The notes under the pieces were generated by a model that did no database searches, was not told the origin of the DNA, and saw only the letters and a list, made by a program, of their open reading frames with translations. Shown here in pieces: positions 37,646-47,383 of a stretch of 64,000 nucleotides of DNA. The translations under genes were made by a program, and so were the position numbers. Position 1 is the first letter of the stretch; every line of letters starts with the position of its first letter. The stretch comes from Emergencia timonensis (GTDB lineage: Bacteria; Bacillota; Clostridia; Peptostreptococcales; Anaerovoracaceae), in the NCBI RefSeq assembly GCF_900086585.1, contig NZ_FLKM01000008.1, positions 1,375,652 through 1,439,651 on the forward strand. Reading direction: 5' to 3'.

Positions 37646-38536
37646 ATGACGCTTTACCCATGGTATGTATTTATTACGGTAGCAGAACAGAAAAGCTTTG
37701 TAAAAGCTGCCCGCATATTGAACGTTACACAATCAGCGGTGAGCCACACCATCGCGAAACTGGAAGCGGAGTACGGCTATTTCCTCTTTGTTCGAAATAG
37801 AAACAACGTGGAACTGACCACAAACGGAAAGCTGATGATGCCCTATGTGCGCAACCTGCTCGCATGTATGGAGTCTTTGGACCAGGAAATCGCCAACCTG
37901 GGCAATATCAGCAAAGGACAGGTGAAGGTGGCAGCATTCAACAGCGCAACCCTGTCCTGGATTCCGGAGATTTTGAAGGAATTTCAGAAGGAGTATCCCG
38001 GTATCAGAGTGATTGTAAGACAGGCAGGGGATAAGAATATCCAGCGCATGATTCAGGCGGGAGAAGTGGATCTGGCCTTTGTCTCAAAAGACATGATAGA
38101 CAGTAATACTCTGTTTTTTCCGCTGCACAAGACGCCCCTGGTCTGCCTGACACCGAAGGAGTATACGCCGATCAACGGCAAGAGTATTACGGCGGAAGAT
38201 TTGAGAGGAAAGCCTCTGATTCTGCAGTCAGAAGGATATGATACGGAAATGATTAAGTTTTTACGACAGAACAAACTGCCTGTCAAAGCTGATTTTAGAA
38301 TCGAAGTAGATGCGACTTGCCACGCCTATGTGGAGAAAGGCTTCGGCTTCTGTATTGCACCGCTGATGACCTTTCACTGTAACCCGAGAGACGTGAGCGT
38401 GTGGCCCATCGAACCTGCTTACATGCGTATCATTGGCCTAGTGACCGTCTTCCCCGATTTTATTTCTCCTGCTGCCAGCCTGTTCAGAGACCGCATTATC
38501 AGATATATGTCTGAGTCACAATTGATGAACGTATAG
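37646..38536 (+). CDS. LysR-family transcriptional regulator
   Basis: A 296-aa regulator with an N-terminal winged helix (FVKAARILNVTQSAVSHTIAKLE) and a two-lobed effector domain from about residue 90 (GQVKVAAFNSATLSWIPEIL). AAAGGAGC precedes the ATG. It is cotranscribed with the SDR gene, unusual for LysR proteins, which are mostly divergent from their targets; it may regulate that operon or the aminotransferase operon 650 bp downstream. Confidence 0.92.
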   Translation: MTLYPWYVFITVAEQKSFVKAARILNVTQSAVSHTIAKLEAEYGYFLFVRNRNNVELTTNGKLMMPYVRNLLACMESLDQEIANLGNISKGQVKVAAFNSATLSWIPEILKEFQKEYPGIRVIVRQAGDKNIQRMIQAGEVDLAFVSKDMIDSNTLFFPLHKTPLVCLTPKEYTPINGKSITAEDLRGKPLILQSEGYDTEMIKFLRQNKLPVKADFRIEVDATCHAYVEKGFGFCIAPLMTFHCNPRDVSVWPIEPAYMRIIGLVTVFPDFISPAASLFRDRIIRYMSESQLMNV

Positions 38537-38547
38537 AATTGTATTAC

Positions 38548-38587
38548 AAAAAACTGCTTCAGTTTAAGCCGCTGAGGCAGTTTTTTT
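38548..38587 (+). terminator. terminator after the LysR gene
   Basis: AAAAACTGC(C/T)TCAG-type arms pair across GTTTAAGCCG, followed by T7. Confidence 0.85.
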
Positions 38588-38672
38588 GTCCTCAAAAGGC
38601 CAATGCATGAGAATTTACTCAACTTAGCATGATTTCTTGATGTATCTGGCTGCTGGCGATTTGCAAGGGTGC

Positions 38673-39031
38673 GTTACGCAAGATTGGATAAAATCGCTCT
38701 TTCGGTTACGGAGACTGCCCGGTCAAAGGCGGTTTTGCGTAACTGCAGCCGCCTGGGCAAGGGTGAGTTACGCAGATTGGGCTGATTTGGAGAGTTTTGT
38801 TAAGCAGCCCGCGGCAGAGTGCCTGCAAATGCGTAACAGCCCCAGCCTGTGCTAATGCCAGTTACGCAGATTGGGCTGATTTGGAGAGTTTTGTTAAGCA
38901 GCCCGTGGCAGAGTGCCTGCAAATGCGTAACAGCCCTAGCCTGTGCAAGGGTGAGTTACGCAGATTAAGCTGGTTTGCGCAGTTTTGTTAAGCAGCCCGC
39001 GGCAGAGTGCCTGCAAATGCGTAACTGATGC
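38673..39031 (+). repeat. 94-bp tandem repeat array A, 4 units
   Basis: Units start with GTTACGCA at 38673, 38767, 38861 and 38955, exactly 94 bp apart; the last is partial. Each carries GTTACGCA at the front and (A)TGCGTAAC about 63 bp later, forming inverted ends. Units 2 and 3 are nearly identical; unit 1 has diverged. The same 94-bp family with the same layout occurs at 58995-59441. Reading frames here have no ribosome site and no family resemblance, so the array is taken as non-coding. Confidence 0.9.
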
Positions 39032-39060
39032 ACGCTAGAGTGCTATGTCAGAGCCAATAG

Positions 39061-39127
39061 ATGAGTAATTACTCATGTTTACATGGTTATAAATGCGCTT
39101 TTCTACAAGAAGAAATGCGCTTATAAT
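39061..39127 (+). promoter_or_regulatory. control region of the aminotransferase operon
   Basis: ATGAGTAA-TTACTCAT (39061-39076) is a perfect 16-bp palindrome, with an imperfect copy at 38607-38622 on the other side of the repeat array. A direct repeat AAATGCGCTT occurs at 39091-39100 and 39113-39122. TATAAT at 39122-39127 is the likely -10; the -35 (TTTCTA at 16 bp) is weak. These look like regulator sites. Confidence 0.55.
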
Positions 39128-39184
39128 AATGATAGCGACAGAAGATTCAGATAATTGGACTAAAAACACAAGGAGGTTATGATT

Positions 39185-40411
39185 ATGAGTGAATTTTCAA
39201 AAAGAGTTTCTGTGATGGCAAATGAGGTGAAGAATTTAAAGGTTTTGACGGAGTCTTTAGTCTCGCCTGACATCATTTCTTTTGCCGGCGGCGCACCGGC
39301 AAAAGAAGCTTACCCCTTTAAAATCATCGGCGACATTGCCAAGGAAGTGTTCCAGCCGGACGCCAGAGGGTTCGGATCAGTGGTTTATGGAACGACCATG
39401 GGCGTAGTCGCCTTAAGAGAAGCTGTGCGAGATATTCTCCTAAAGCCCCGCGGCCTTGATGTGGATATCGACAACATCATGATTACGGCGGGCGGTATCC
39501 AGCCGATCAATATGCTGTGCCAGCTGTTCATCGACCCCGGCGATACCATTTTAGTGGAGACGCCTACCTTTGTGCACACCAGCATGATTTACAAGATGTT
39601 TCAGGCGAATCTGGTGCCATGCGAAATGGATGATGACGGACTGGTCATCGCTGACGTAGAAGCGAAAATCAAGAAATACCACCCGAAGATGATCTATACC
39701 GTGCCGACTTTCCAGAACCCGACAGGTGTTACCCTCGCACAGGAGAGGAGAAAACAGCTGGCGGAACTGGGCAGCAGATATGACATCATCATTTTGGAAG
39801 ATGACCCTTACAGAGAAATCAGATACAGCGGTGAGGAACTGATTCCAATCAAAGCCTTTGACCAGACCGGAAACACCATCTTCGCAGGCAGCTTTTCCAA
39901 GATTTTCTCACCGGGCAGCCGGCTGGGTTTCATGGTGGCAAGTGACGAATTTATGGATAAACTCTGCAACATCAAGCTGGGCACGGACACCTGCACCAAT
40001 ACTATGACCCAGACCATCGCCGGCGAATTCTTTAAACAGGGGCATTATCCGCAGCACCTGGAAAATTTGAAAAATTTGTATAGAAGCAGAAGAGATGCTA
40101 TGGTAAAAGCTTTAGACGCTTACTTTCCGGAAGGGACAAAACATACCTATCCTGACGGCGGGTATTATGTATGGGTGGAACTGCCGAAGGAACTGGATAC
40201 AGGAAAACTGGCGCCGGAAGTGGCAGAGAAGCTCAACGTCTGTTACGGAGACGGCTCCATCTTCTTCAGTGAAGGAAATCCGGAAGGTGCGGGCAGCAAC
40301 TGCATGAGAATGAACTTCAGCGGGCAGCCCGAGCAGGTTATCACCGAGAATCTTGAAAAACTGGGCAATTTTTTCAAAGAGAAATTAGAGCAGGGAGGCA
40401 CATCATGTTAA
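39185..40411 (+). CDS. PLP-dependent aminotransferase (class I/II, 2-aminoadipate type)
   Basis: A 408-aa enzyme transferring an amino group between an amino acid and a 2-oxo acid with pyridoxal phosphate. ISFAGGAPAKEAYP at the N-terminus, VPTFQNPTGVTL, EDDPYREIRY and the PLP-binding Lys in FAGSFSKIFSPGSRLGF are those of the LysN / MocR-like aminotransferase group, which act on 2-aminoadipate, aromatic or branched amino acids. AAGGAGG lies eight bases before the ATG at 39185 and too near the one at 39179. It overlaps the aldolase gene by 7 bp and forms an operon with it and a carrier. Confidence 0.92.
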   Translation: MSEFSKRVSVMANEVKNLKVLTESLVSPDIISFAGGAPAKEAYPFKIIGDIAKEVFQPDARGFGSVVYGTTMGVVALREAVRDILLKPRGLDVDIDNIMITAGGIQPINMLCQLFIDPGDTILVETPTFVHTSMIYKMFQANLVPCEMDDDGLVIADVEAKIKKYHPKMIYTVPTFQNPTGVTLAQERRKQLAELGSRYDIIILEDDPYREIRYSGEELIPIKAFDQTGNTIFAGSFSKIFSPGSRLGFMVASDEFMDKLCNIKLGTDTCTNTMTQTIAGEFFKQGHYPQHLENLKNLYRSRRDAMVKALDAYFPEGTKHTYPDGGYYVWVELPKELDTGKLAPEVAEKLNVCYGDGSIFFSEGNPEGAGSNCMRMNFSGQPEQVITENLEKLGNFFKEKLEQGGTSC

Positions 40412-41178
40412 ATCGTTTGAGAGAAAAGTTTGAGAAGGGCGAACAGGTCATCGGTACATTTTTCTGTATGAGCAACGTGGCGGTGATGGAGTGCCTGGGC
40501 TATACGGGGCTGGATTACGTCATCATCGACACGGAACATGGCGTTTTTGACACCCAGCCCATGAGCGACCTGATCAAAGCTGCTGAAAACGGCGGTATCA
40601 CGCCCCTGGTTCGCATCGCGGATGTGACCCACAAGGAAATCCAAAGAGCCGTGGACAATGGCGCGGGCGGTCTGATTGTTCCGTGCCTTCGGGATATCGA
40701 AGACATCAAGAAGCTGGTCGACCTGGCAAAGTTTGCCCCTATCGGAAACAGAGGCTTCATCAAAAGCCGTGGCTGTGGGTTCGGCAATGAGCCATGGGCA
40801 GCGGGGACGCTGGAAGAGTACATGGCAAACAGCAACGAAAAGGTTTTGGTGCTGCCTCAGTGTGAAACTGTTGAGTGCCTGGAATCCATCGAGGAGGTCG
40901 TCGCTATAGACGGTGTGGATGGCATCTTCATCGGACCTTTTGACCTGTCTATCACCATGGGGATTCCCGCTAAGTTTGACAAACCGGAGTTCAAGGCGGC
41001 GGTGGGTCGCATTTTGGAGGCCTGCAAGGACGCTGGAAAGCCGTGCTTTATCTTTACCAACAACGCCGAGGAATCCAGGAGATACCTGGACGCTGGCTTT
41101 GACGCAGTAGCAAACAGCATCGACTCGGTAGTCATCACGGAGGCGTACCGGTCCTTCGTGAACAAAATCCGCGGCTAG
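40405..41178 (+). CDS. HpcH/HpaI-family aldolase
   Basis: A 257-aa class II aldolase of the 2-dehydro-3-deoxyglucarate / 4-hydroxy-2-oxoheptanedioate group, which splits 4-hydroxy-2-oxo acids to pyruvate (or a homologue) and an aldehyde. Metal and substrate residues are seen in VIIDTEHGVFD, LVRIADV, GAGGLIVPCL, and GIFIGPFDLSITMG. GGGAGG precedes the ATG at 40405. With the aminotransferase that could supply an oxo acid, it suggests breakdown of a hydroxy amino acid; that is inference. Confidence 0.9.
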   Translation: MLNRLREKFEKGEQVIGTFFCMSNVAVMECLGYTGLDYVIIDTEHGVFDTQPMSDLIKAAENGGITPLVRIADVTHKEIQRAVDNGAGGLIVPCLRDIEDIKKLVDLAKFAPIGNRGFIKSRGCGFGNEPWAAGTLEEYMANSNEKVLVLPQCETVECLESIEEVVAIDGVDGIFIGPFDLSITMGIPAKFDKPEFKAAVGRILEACKDAGKPCFIFTNNAEESRRYLDAGFDAVANSIDSVVITEAYRSFVNKIRG

Positions 41179-41199
41179 CGGATGGGAAAGGAGGAAAAA

Positions 41200-42657
41200 A
41201 TGGAAGAGAAAAAATATCCTCTCGTATTCAGGGGCAGTAAAGGAATGAGTTTGATTCCCCTGGTCGTCATGATTGCCTTCGCAGTCTACTTCTTTGGATT
41301 TGCGGGCGTTTACGACACCTTGGCGCTGGCGCTGGGGGGACTGGTGGCACTGATCATCGGCAGCTTCTTTGCTAAAAATATTATATCTTTTTGGGACGCA
41401 GCCATCGGCGGTATGGCTGACGAACTTGGCAATGTCCTCGCGCTGATCCTGCTGGTAGTCGGCATCTTCGGCAAGATGATGACGAGAGGGCATATCGCTG
41501 AAGGCTTTGTCTGGATCGGCGACTCCCTCAACGTCAGCGGCAGCACCATCTGCGTATTTGCCTTTATCGTTACTGCCATCATCGCAACATCCACGGGAAC
41601 GTCCATCGGTACGATTTTGACCATGGTTCCCATCTTGATGCCTGTCGCTGCCATTATGGGAGCCAACATGAACGTTTTGATCGGCGCGATTATGAGCGGC
41701 GCGCTGTTTGGGGACTCCATCGGTCCGGTATCTGACGTCACTATCGCATCGTCACAGACCCAGGAGTTCAGGGGCGGCAGCAGGCCGGATATTGGCGGTG
41801 TGGTGAAAGCCAGGATCAAATATTCCCTCATCGCGGCAGCCCTGTCCATCGTGCTGTTCTTCGTATTCGGAGGCGGCGGAGAGATGACGGCAGAGAGCAA
41901 AGCATTGCTGACCCAGTATTCCGATCCGAAGGGGCTCTTGATGCTCATTCCGATGATCGTTCTGCTGTTGGTTGCTTTTAAGACAAAGAGTATTTTCCTG
42001 GCGGCTACTATCGGCATTGTCACTGGCACGATTGTGGGCCTGGTTTCTGGCATCATGCATCCGTCGGACATATTGATGGTGGAGGACGGCGCTATGAGCG
42101 GCTTTATCATCGACGGCATCAACAATATGATCGGAACGGTTCTGGCGGTATACATGATCGTGGCGATGATCGGCATTCTCAAGAGCTGCGGCATGATGGA
42201 TTCCATAGTCACCAAGCTGACAAACAGCAAAGCCGGCAAAAGCCCGCTGGGTGCAGATCTGATGATCGCACTGGGCACGGCGCTGACCAGTCTGATGCTG
42301 GGATCCATGAACGGCCCTTCTTGCTTGATGTACGGACCCATTGCCAACGAAGTGGGCAAAGGCGCAGGCTTACATCCTTATAGACGTGCGAATCTGTTGG
42401 CCTGCTTCTCATCGACCCTGCCGACTATGAATCCATTTTCCAGCGTATTCGTTATCTTGACTTTGGGCGGTGTCAGCGGCGTAGTTGAGCAATATAGCTT
42501 TATCGATCCAGTCAGCCCGATGTCACTGCCTGGCGGCATGTTCTACTGCATGATGTTCCCTCTGGTATTCTTCGTTACCATGTTCACCGGCTGGGGGAGA
42601 GAATTTGAAGGAGAGAACGGGGAAATTGTGAAGAGAAGAAGTAAAAAAGCTGCATAA
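41200..42657 (+). CDS. NhaC-family carrier (second copy)
   Basis: A 485-aa membrane protein with about 11-12 spans, matching Na+/H+ antiporter NhaC (IIATSTGTSIGTILTMVPIL, GALFGDSIGPVSDVTIASS, SLMLGSMNGPSCLMYGPIAN). AAAGGAGG lies five bases before the ATG at 41200; one at 41182 has none. It closes the aminotransferase/aldolase operon and may import the amino acid degraded by them. Only distantly similar to the carrier at 17545. Confidence 0.88.
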   Translation: MEEKKYPLVFRGSKGMSLIPLVVMIAFAVYFFGFAGVYDTLALALGGLVALIIGSFFAKNIISFWDAAIGGMADELGNVLALILLVVGIFGKMMTRGHIAEGFVWIGDSLNVSGSTICVFAFIVTAIIATSTGTSIGTILTMVPILMPVAAIMGANMNVLIGAIMSGALFGDSIGPVSDVTIASSQTQEFRGGSRPDIGGVVKARIKYSLIAAALSIVLFFVFGGGGEMTAESKALLTQYSDPKGLLMLIPMIVLLLVAFKTKSIFLAATIGIVTGTIVGLVSGIMHPSDILMVEDGAMSGFIIDGINNMIGTVLAVYMIVAMIGILKSCGMMDSIVTKLTNSKAGKSPLGADLMIALGTALTSLMLGSMNGPSCLMYGPIANEVGKGAGLHPYRRANLLACFSSTLPTMNPFSSVFVILTLGGVSGVVEQYSFIDPVSPMSLPGGMFYCMMFPLVFFVTMFTGWGREFEGENGEIVKRRSKKAA

Positions 42658-42681
42658 CCCTCGTTAGTAAAATAAGTGAAA

Positions 42682-42728
42682 GGCATTGTCCGACAGTTAT
42701 AAGACAGTAATTGGACAGTGTCTTTTTC
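42682..42728 (+). terminator. terminator after the carrier gene
   Basis: GGCATTGTCC pairs (with G-U) with GGACAGTGTC around ACAGT/ACAGT elements, followed by TTTTTC. Confidence 0.7.
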
Positions 42729-42802
42729 TTTTTGCTGCTAAAATACCTCAATCTGTGGTAAGATGAAAAGAAGAAATCATTAGAAAGATAAAGGGAGAAA
42801 CC

Positions 42803-43942
42803 ATGAAATTCATGCATTTATCTGATCTTCACCTGGGGAAGCGAGTCAACGAGTTTTCCATGATCGAAGATCAGCAATATATTTTAAATCAGATTGCAGA
42901 GATTGCAGACAGGGAGAAGCCGGACGGGGTGCTCATCGCAGGAGACGTCTACGACAAATCCGTGCCACCTACAGAGGCAGTGCAGCTCTTTGACGATTTT
43001 CTCGTTGATCTGGCAGAGCAAGGCCTGCCGGTGTTCATCATCAGCGGCAATCACGACAGCGCGGAGCGAGTCGCCTTTGGCAGCCGGCTCATGATCAGCA
43101 GCGGCGTCTATCTGTCGCCTGTTTATGATGGGTCAGTAAAACCTGTGACCTTGGAGGACGGCTATGGCAAAATCGATGTCTATCTGCTGCCATTTCTGAA
43201 GCCGGCTCACGTGCGCCGTTTTTTCCCTGATGAGGAAATTGGCAGCTATACCGATGCGATGAGAGTAGCGATAGAGTATTTAGATTTAGATTTGGGCAGG
43301 CGGAACATTTTGATCACCCATCAATTTGTAACAGGTGCAGTGCGCAGTGAATCAGAGGAGATTTCCGTAGGCGGGGCTGACAATGTAGATGCCTCCGTCT
43401 TTGAAGCCTTTGATTATGTGGCTTTGGGGCACCTTCACAGAGCACAGAGCGTGACCAGGGAGACGATTCGTTACTGCGGGACACCGCTGAAGTATTCTTT
43501 TTCTGAGGCAGATCACGAGAAGTCGGTGACTTTGGTTGAATTAGGTGAGAAAGGACAGGTGTCGGTAGAGACACTTCCCCTTGTGCCGCTTAGGGACATG
43601 CACGAGATCAAAGGCACGTATGAAGAGGTGACATTAAAGCGTTTCTATGAGGAAACGGATTATCAGGAATCCTATATGCACATTACCTTGACCGATGAAG
43701 AGGATATTCCCGATGCGCTGGGGAAACTGCGGGCCATCTATTCCAATATCATGAAGCTGGATTACGATAATGAACGAACCCGCACCAATGGGAAATTGGA
43801 CGGGACAGATCGGGCAGAGCAGAAATCCCCCATAGAACTGTTTGCAGAACTCTATGAGAAACAGAATAAACAGCCTATGAGCCAGGTGCAGCAGGATTTC
43901 CTGGAAGGGATAGTTGAAGATATTTGGGAGGAGCAGCGATGA
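42803..43942 (+). CDS. sbcD: DNA exonuclease subunit SbcD
   Basis: A 379-aa Mre11-type nuclease that with SbcC opens hairpins and trims blocked DNA ends. Phosphoesterase motifs are in order: MHLSDLHLGK, IAGDVYDKS, ISGNHDSAER, ILITHQFV and ALGHLHRA. GGGAG precedes the ATG at 42803. It overlaps sbcC by four bases (ATGA), ensuring coupled translation. Confidence 0.96.
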   Translation: MKFMHLSDLHLGKRVNEFSMIEDQQYILNQIAEIADREKPDGVLIAGDVYDKSVPPTEAVQLFDDFLVDLAEQGLPVFIISGNHDSAERVAFGSRLMISSGVYLSPVYDGSVKPVTLEDGYGKIDVYLLPFLKPAHVRRFFPDEEIGSYTDAMRVAIEYLDLDLGRRNILITHQFVTGAVRSESEEISVGGADNVDASVFEAFDYVALGHLHRAQSVTRETIRYCGTPLKYSFSEADHEKSVTLVELGEKGQVSVETLPLVPLRDMHEIKGTYEEVTLKRFYEETDYQESYMHITLTDEEDIPDALGKLRAIYSNIMKLDYDNERTRTNGKLDGTDRAEQKSPIELFAELYEKQNKQPMSQVQQDFLEGIVEDIWEEQR

Positions 43943-46701
43943 GACCGACAAAACTGACGATTTCGGCCTTCGGGCCTTATGCCGGACGGCAGGTCCTGGA
44001 CTTGGACAAGCTGGGGACAAAGGGGATCTACCTGGTGACCGGGGATACCGGAGCGGGAAAGACCACGATTTTTGATGCCATCACCTTTGCCCTCTATGGG
44101 GAAACCAGCGGAGACACTCGCAGGAGCGACATGCTGAGGTCGAAATACGCGGCAGACGACGTGCCGACGGAGGTGGAATTGATCTTTGCCTATGGCGGCA
44201 AGGAATATACGGTACGCAGAAATCCGGAATACCAGCGACCGTCAAAGCGGGGAGGCGGTATAGTCACCCAGAAGGCAGATGCTCAGTTAACATATCCGGA
44301 CGGCAATATTGTGACCAAGAGCAAGGATGTGACGGCAGCAGTGGAGTCGATACTGGGTGTAAACCGAAATCAATTTACCCAGATCGCCATGATCGCCCAG
44401 GGGGAATTTTTGAAACTTCTTTTGGCGCCCACAGAAGATCGGAAGAAGATTTTTCGCAAGATTTTCAAGACGGAGTTGTTCCAGGAACTGCAGGATCGCC
44501 TCAAATCGGAATCAGGAAAGCTGTCACAGCGGCTTGAGGAGATAAAAAACAGCATCGGCCAGTACATCGACGGACTGGAGATTGAAGGAAACGAAGAATT
44601 GCTGAAAAATGCAAAAGAATCCGATATATTGTTAGCTGATTTGATTGGAAAAGTTGACGATGTAATTGCCAGTGACCAGGCAGAGCAAGATAAAATCGAG
44701 GGCGATATCGCCAAAATTGAAAAGCGGCTTACCCAGGTCAATGTGGATCTGGGAAAGGCAGAAGAAGTGGAACGGATTAAGGCCGCCCTGCAAGAGGCGA
44801 GTTCCGCTTTGGGGGAAAAGAAGGAGAGACTGCAGCTTCTTTTGGCAGAGTACGAGGCAGAGCAGAAGCGGGAGCCGGAGCAGTCCGCTCTGCGCCAGCA
44901 GATCGCTTTGGCGGAGAATGAATTGCCCCGATACAATGAGCTTGACCAGGTGCGAAAAGAGCTGGATGCCAGGAGAGATGCGCTTAAGGCGGCATTGGAC
45001 CAGAGAGAGGAACAGAAGAATCTGCAGGATAAATGCGCATTGTTGTTAAACGATGCAAAGGAAAAAATGGAAGCAATCAAGGATGCGGGCAGAGAAGAAG
45101 CGGTTTTGGAAGGCAGGCTGCAGCAGGCAGAAAGCCGGCTGCACGCCGTAGAAGCCTTGGGCGGCGCATTGAAAGAATGGGAAAGCCTTTCGAAGCGATG
45201 GGAAGAGGAGCAGCAGAAGTATCTGGCCGCTGCAGCAAAGGCGGAGAAACTGCAGCAGAAGTATCAGCAGATGAACAGGGCATTCCTCGATGAACAAGCC
45301 GGGATTTTGGCGCTGGCTCTGGATGCAGGCATGCCGTGCCCGGTATGCGGTGCGACGGAACACCCGTCCCCTGCGGAGAAGACGGCTGATGCACCTTCTG
45401 AATCCGATTTGGAAAAGGCAAAGAAGAAGAGTGAAACGGCACAGGCTGATGCCGCTTCTTGTAGTGCAGAGGCCAGTACCCTTGGGGGCAAGGTCACTGC
45501 GAAAGAAGAGGAACTCAAGAAGAAAGGCGCGGAGCTCTTTGACGAGGTGGTCTTTGCAGAACTCGGTATGAAAATCGCAGGTGAAGTGAAGGAAATTAAA
45601 TCGCAGATTGGCGATTTGAAAGAGCTTTTGCGACTGGAACAGGAAAAATTGCAGCAGAAAGCAAGGCTGGAGGCGCAGATCCCAAAACTGGAGACAGAGC
45701 TTCAAAAACGGCAGGAGACACTGGCGAGCCTGGATCAACAGTCGGCGGCCTTAGAAGGTGAAAACAAGGAGAGCGAGAAGACTTTGGCTTCTGTGGCGGG
45801 CAGGCTGAAATATGAGAGCAAGGCTCAGGCAGAGAGGCAGATTAAGAAACTGCAGTCAGAGGCGGATGCGATACAGAAAACCTTGGAGAAGGCAAGGGAT
45901 GGCTACACCGCCTGCAAAGAGGAAGTAAGCACTCTGCAGGGACGGGTGGAAAGTCTTTCTGGGCAGCTGGAAGCGGCGCCGGAGTACGACGTCGGCGTCA
46001 TGCGACGCAGGCAGGCTGAACTGACAGAAGAGAAAAAAGCCTTGAGCGAGTCTTTTACGGCAATCTCGGCGCGGATTGGGTCTAACAGAGCAGCCCTTGA
46101 GAAAATCCGCAGGCAGGCAGAAAACTTGACAGAGGTCTCAGAAGAATGGGGCTGGGCCAAGGTTCTTTCCAATACTGCAAACGGCAATCTCGGCGGCAAA
46201 GAGAAAATTATGCTGGAAACCTACGTGCAGATGCGGTACTTCGATTTGGTCATTCAGCGCGCCAACAGGCGGCTGATGGTCATGAGCGATGGGCAGTACG
46301 AGCTGAAACGACGCAATGAGGCAGAGAACAACCGCAGCCAGAGCGGTCTGGAACTGGATGTCATCGACCACTATAACGGGTCACAGCGCAGCGTGCGCAC
46401 CCTGTCCGGCGGTGAATCCTTCAAAGCCTCCCTATGTCTGGCTCTGGGTCTTTCTGACGAAATCCAGTCCTCGGCAGGGGGTATCCGCCTGGACACCATG
46501 TTCGTGGACGAGGGTTTCGGTTCCCTGGACGATGAATCTCTGCAGCAGGCCATCAAGGTACTTTCCGGTCTGTCCGAAGGGAACAAGCTGGTGGGCATCA
46601 TCTCCCATGTGGGCGAACTGAAAGAAAGAATCGAAAAGCAGATCGTGGTGACGAAGGACAGAGCAGGAGGCAGCCGGGCGGAAATCAGAGTGGAAGCGTA
46701 A
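43939..46701 (+). CDS. sbcC: DNA exonuclease subunit SbcC (SMC-like ATPase)
   Basis: A 920-aa Rad50-type ATPase partner of SbcD. Walker A GDTGAGKTT is near residue 35; Q-loop QGEFLKLLLAP follows. Long coiled-coil arms flank the zinc hook C-P-V-C-G in GMPCPVCGATEHP near residue 475. The C-terminal signature LSGGESFKASL and Walker B MFVDEGFGSLD complete the ATPase head. The ATG at 43939 overlaps the sbcD stop and has GGGAGGAG before it. Confidence 0.96.
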   Translation: MRPTKLTISAFGPYAGRQVLDLDKLGTKGIYLVTGDTGAGKTTIFDAITFALYGETSGDTRRSDMLRSKYAADDVPTEVELIFAYGGKEYTVRRNPEYQRPSKRGGGIVTQKADAQLTYPDGNIVTKSKDVTAAVESILGVNRNQFTQIAMIAQGEFLKLLLAPTEDRKKIFRKIFKTELFQELQDRLKSESGKLSQRLEEIKNSIGQYIDGLEIEGNEELLKNAKESDILLADLIGKVDDVIASDQAEQDKIEGDIAKIEKRLTQVNVDLGKAEEVERIKAALQEASSALGEKKERLQLLLAEYEAEQKREPEQSALRQQIALAENELPRYNELDQVRKELDARRDALKAALDQREEQKNLQDKCALLLNDAKEKMEAIKDAGREEAVLEGRLQQAESRLHAVEALGGALKEWESLSKRWEEEQQKYLAAAAKAEKLQQKYQQMNRAFLDEQAGILALALDAGMPCPVCGATEHPSPAEKTADAPSESDLEKAKKKSETAQADAASCSAEASTLGGKVTAKEEELKKKGAELFDEVVFAELGMKIAGEVKEIKSQIGDLKELLRLEQEKLQQKARLEAQIPKLETELQKRQETLASLDQQSAALEGENKESEKTLASVAGRLKYESKAQAERQIKKLQSEADAIQKTLEKARDGYTACKEEVSTLQGRVESLSGQLEAAPEYDVGVMRRRQAELTEEKKALSESFTAISARIGSNRAALEKIRRQAENLTEVSEEWGWAKVLSNTANGNLGGKEKIMLETYVQMRYFDLVIQRANRRLMVMSDGQYELKRRNEAENNRSQSGLELDVIDHYNGSQRSVRTLSGGESFKASLCLALGLSDEIQSSAGGIRLDTMFVDEGFGSLDDESLQQAIKVLSGLSEGNKLVGIISHVGELKERIEKQIVVTKDRAGGSRAEIRVEA

Positions 46702-46777
46702 TTGAAGGCTGTAAATTGTTTGAAATTTGTGATAAAATAAATGTAAGAAGACGCGATAACTGGAGTAACTGGAGACA

Positions 46778-47383
46778 ATGAATAATCCAACTTTAACTTA
46801 CTATAATGAAAATGTTGATGCATTTTTAAGTTCGACAACGACGGTAGACCTTAGTGAAATTCAAGATCAATTTTTATCCTACCTAAATCCTGGTGATAGA
46901 ATCCTGGATTTAGGGTGCGGTTCAGGCAGAGATACGAAGTATTTTTTGGATGAAGGCTTTGATGTGGATGCGGTGGATGGTTCTGTCGAATTAGTGATTC
47001 GAGCGTCGTCATATACAGGAATTCAAGTAAAGCGGATGCTCTTTGACGAATTGGCCTGCATAAATAAATACGATGGGATTTGGGCTTGTGCGTCCCTGTT
47101 GCATTTGCCCTATAGTCAGTTATCCCCGATGTTGGACAAAATTGCGAGAGCGTTGAATGAGCATGGAATTTTTTATGCTTCTTTTAAATACGGAGAGTTT
47201 GAAGGGGAGCGGAACGGCAGATACTTCACAGATCTGAACGAGGAGAGATGCAGGGAACTGATTGGTAATAATGGGAAGTTTCATATTGAATGTTTATGGA
47301 CTACAGGTGATACACGTCTAGAAAAAGGTGAGGAAAAATGGCTGAACATGATTTTAATCAAAGACTTCCAAAATCAGAGATAG
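46778..47383 (+). CDS. class I SAM-dependent methyltransferase
   Basis: A 201-aa methyltransferase of the TehB/UbiE-like small-molecule type. Motif I is ILDLGCGSGRDT; the acidic residue of motif II is in DAVDGS; WACASLLHLP follows. It lacks an NPPY/DPPY DNA-methylase motif, so it is not an obvious base modifier. TGGAG lies eight bases before the ATG. Its last 46 bases overlap the HNH nuclease gene, and the two appear to be one transcript. Role with that nuclease is unknown. Confidence 0.85.
   Translation: MNNPTLTYYNENVDAFLSSTTTVDLSEIQDQFLSYLNPGDRILDLGCGSGRDTKYFLDEGFDVDAVDGSVELVIRASSYTGIQVKRMLFDELACINKYDGIWACASLLHLPYSQLSPMLDKIARALNEHGIFYASFKYGEFEGERNGRYFTDLNEERCRELIGNNGKFHIECLWTTGDTRLEKGEEKWLNMILIKDFQNQR

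Noticed and set aside
38637..38991. Frames inside the 94-bp repeat array A
   Set aside because: Repeat-driven, no ribosome site, no similarity to known proteins, and array B shows no matching frame.
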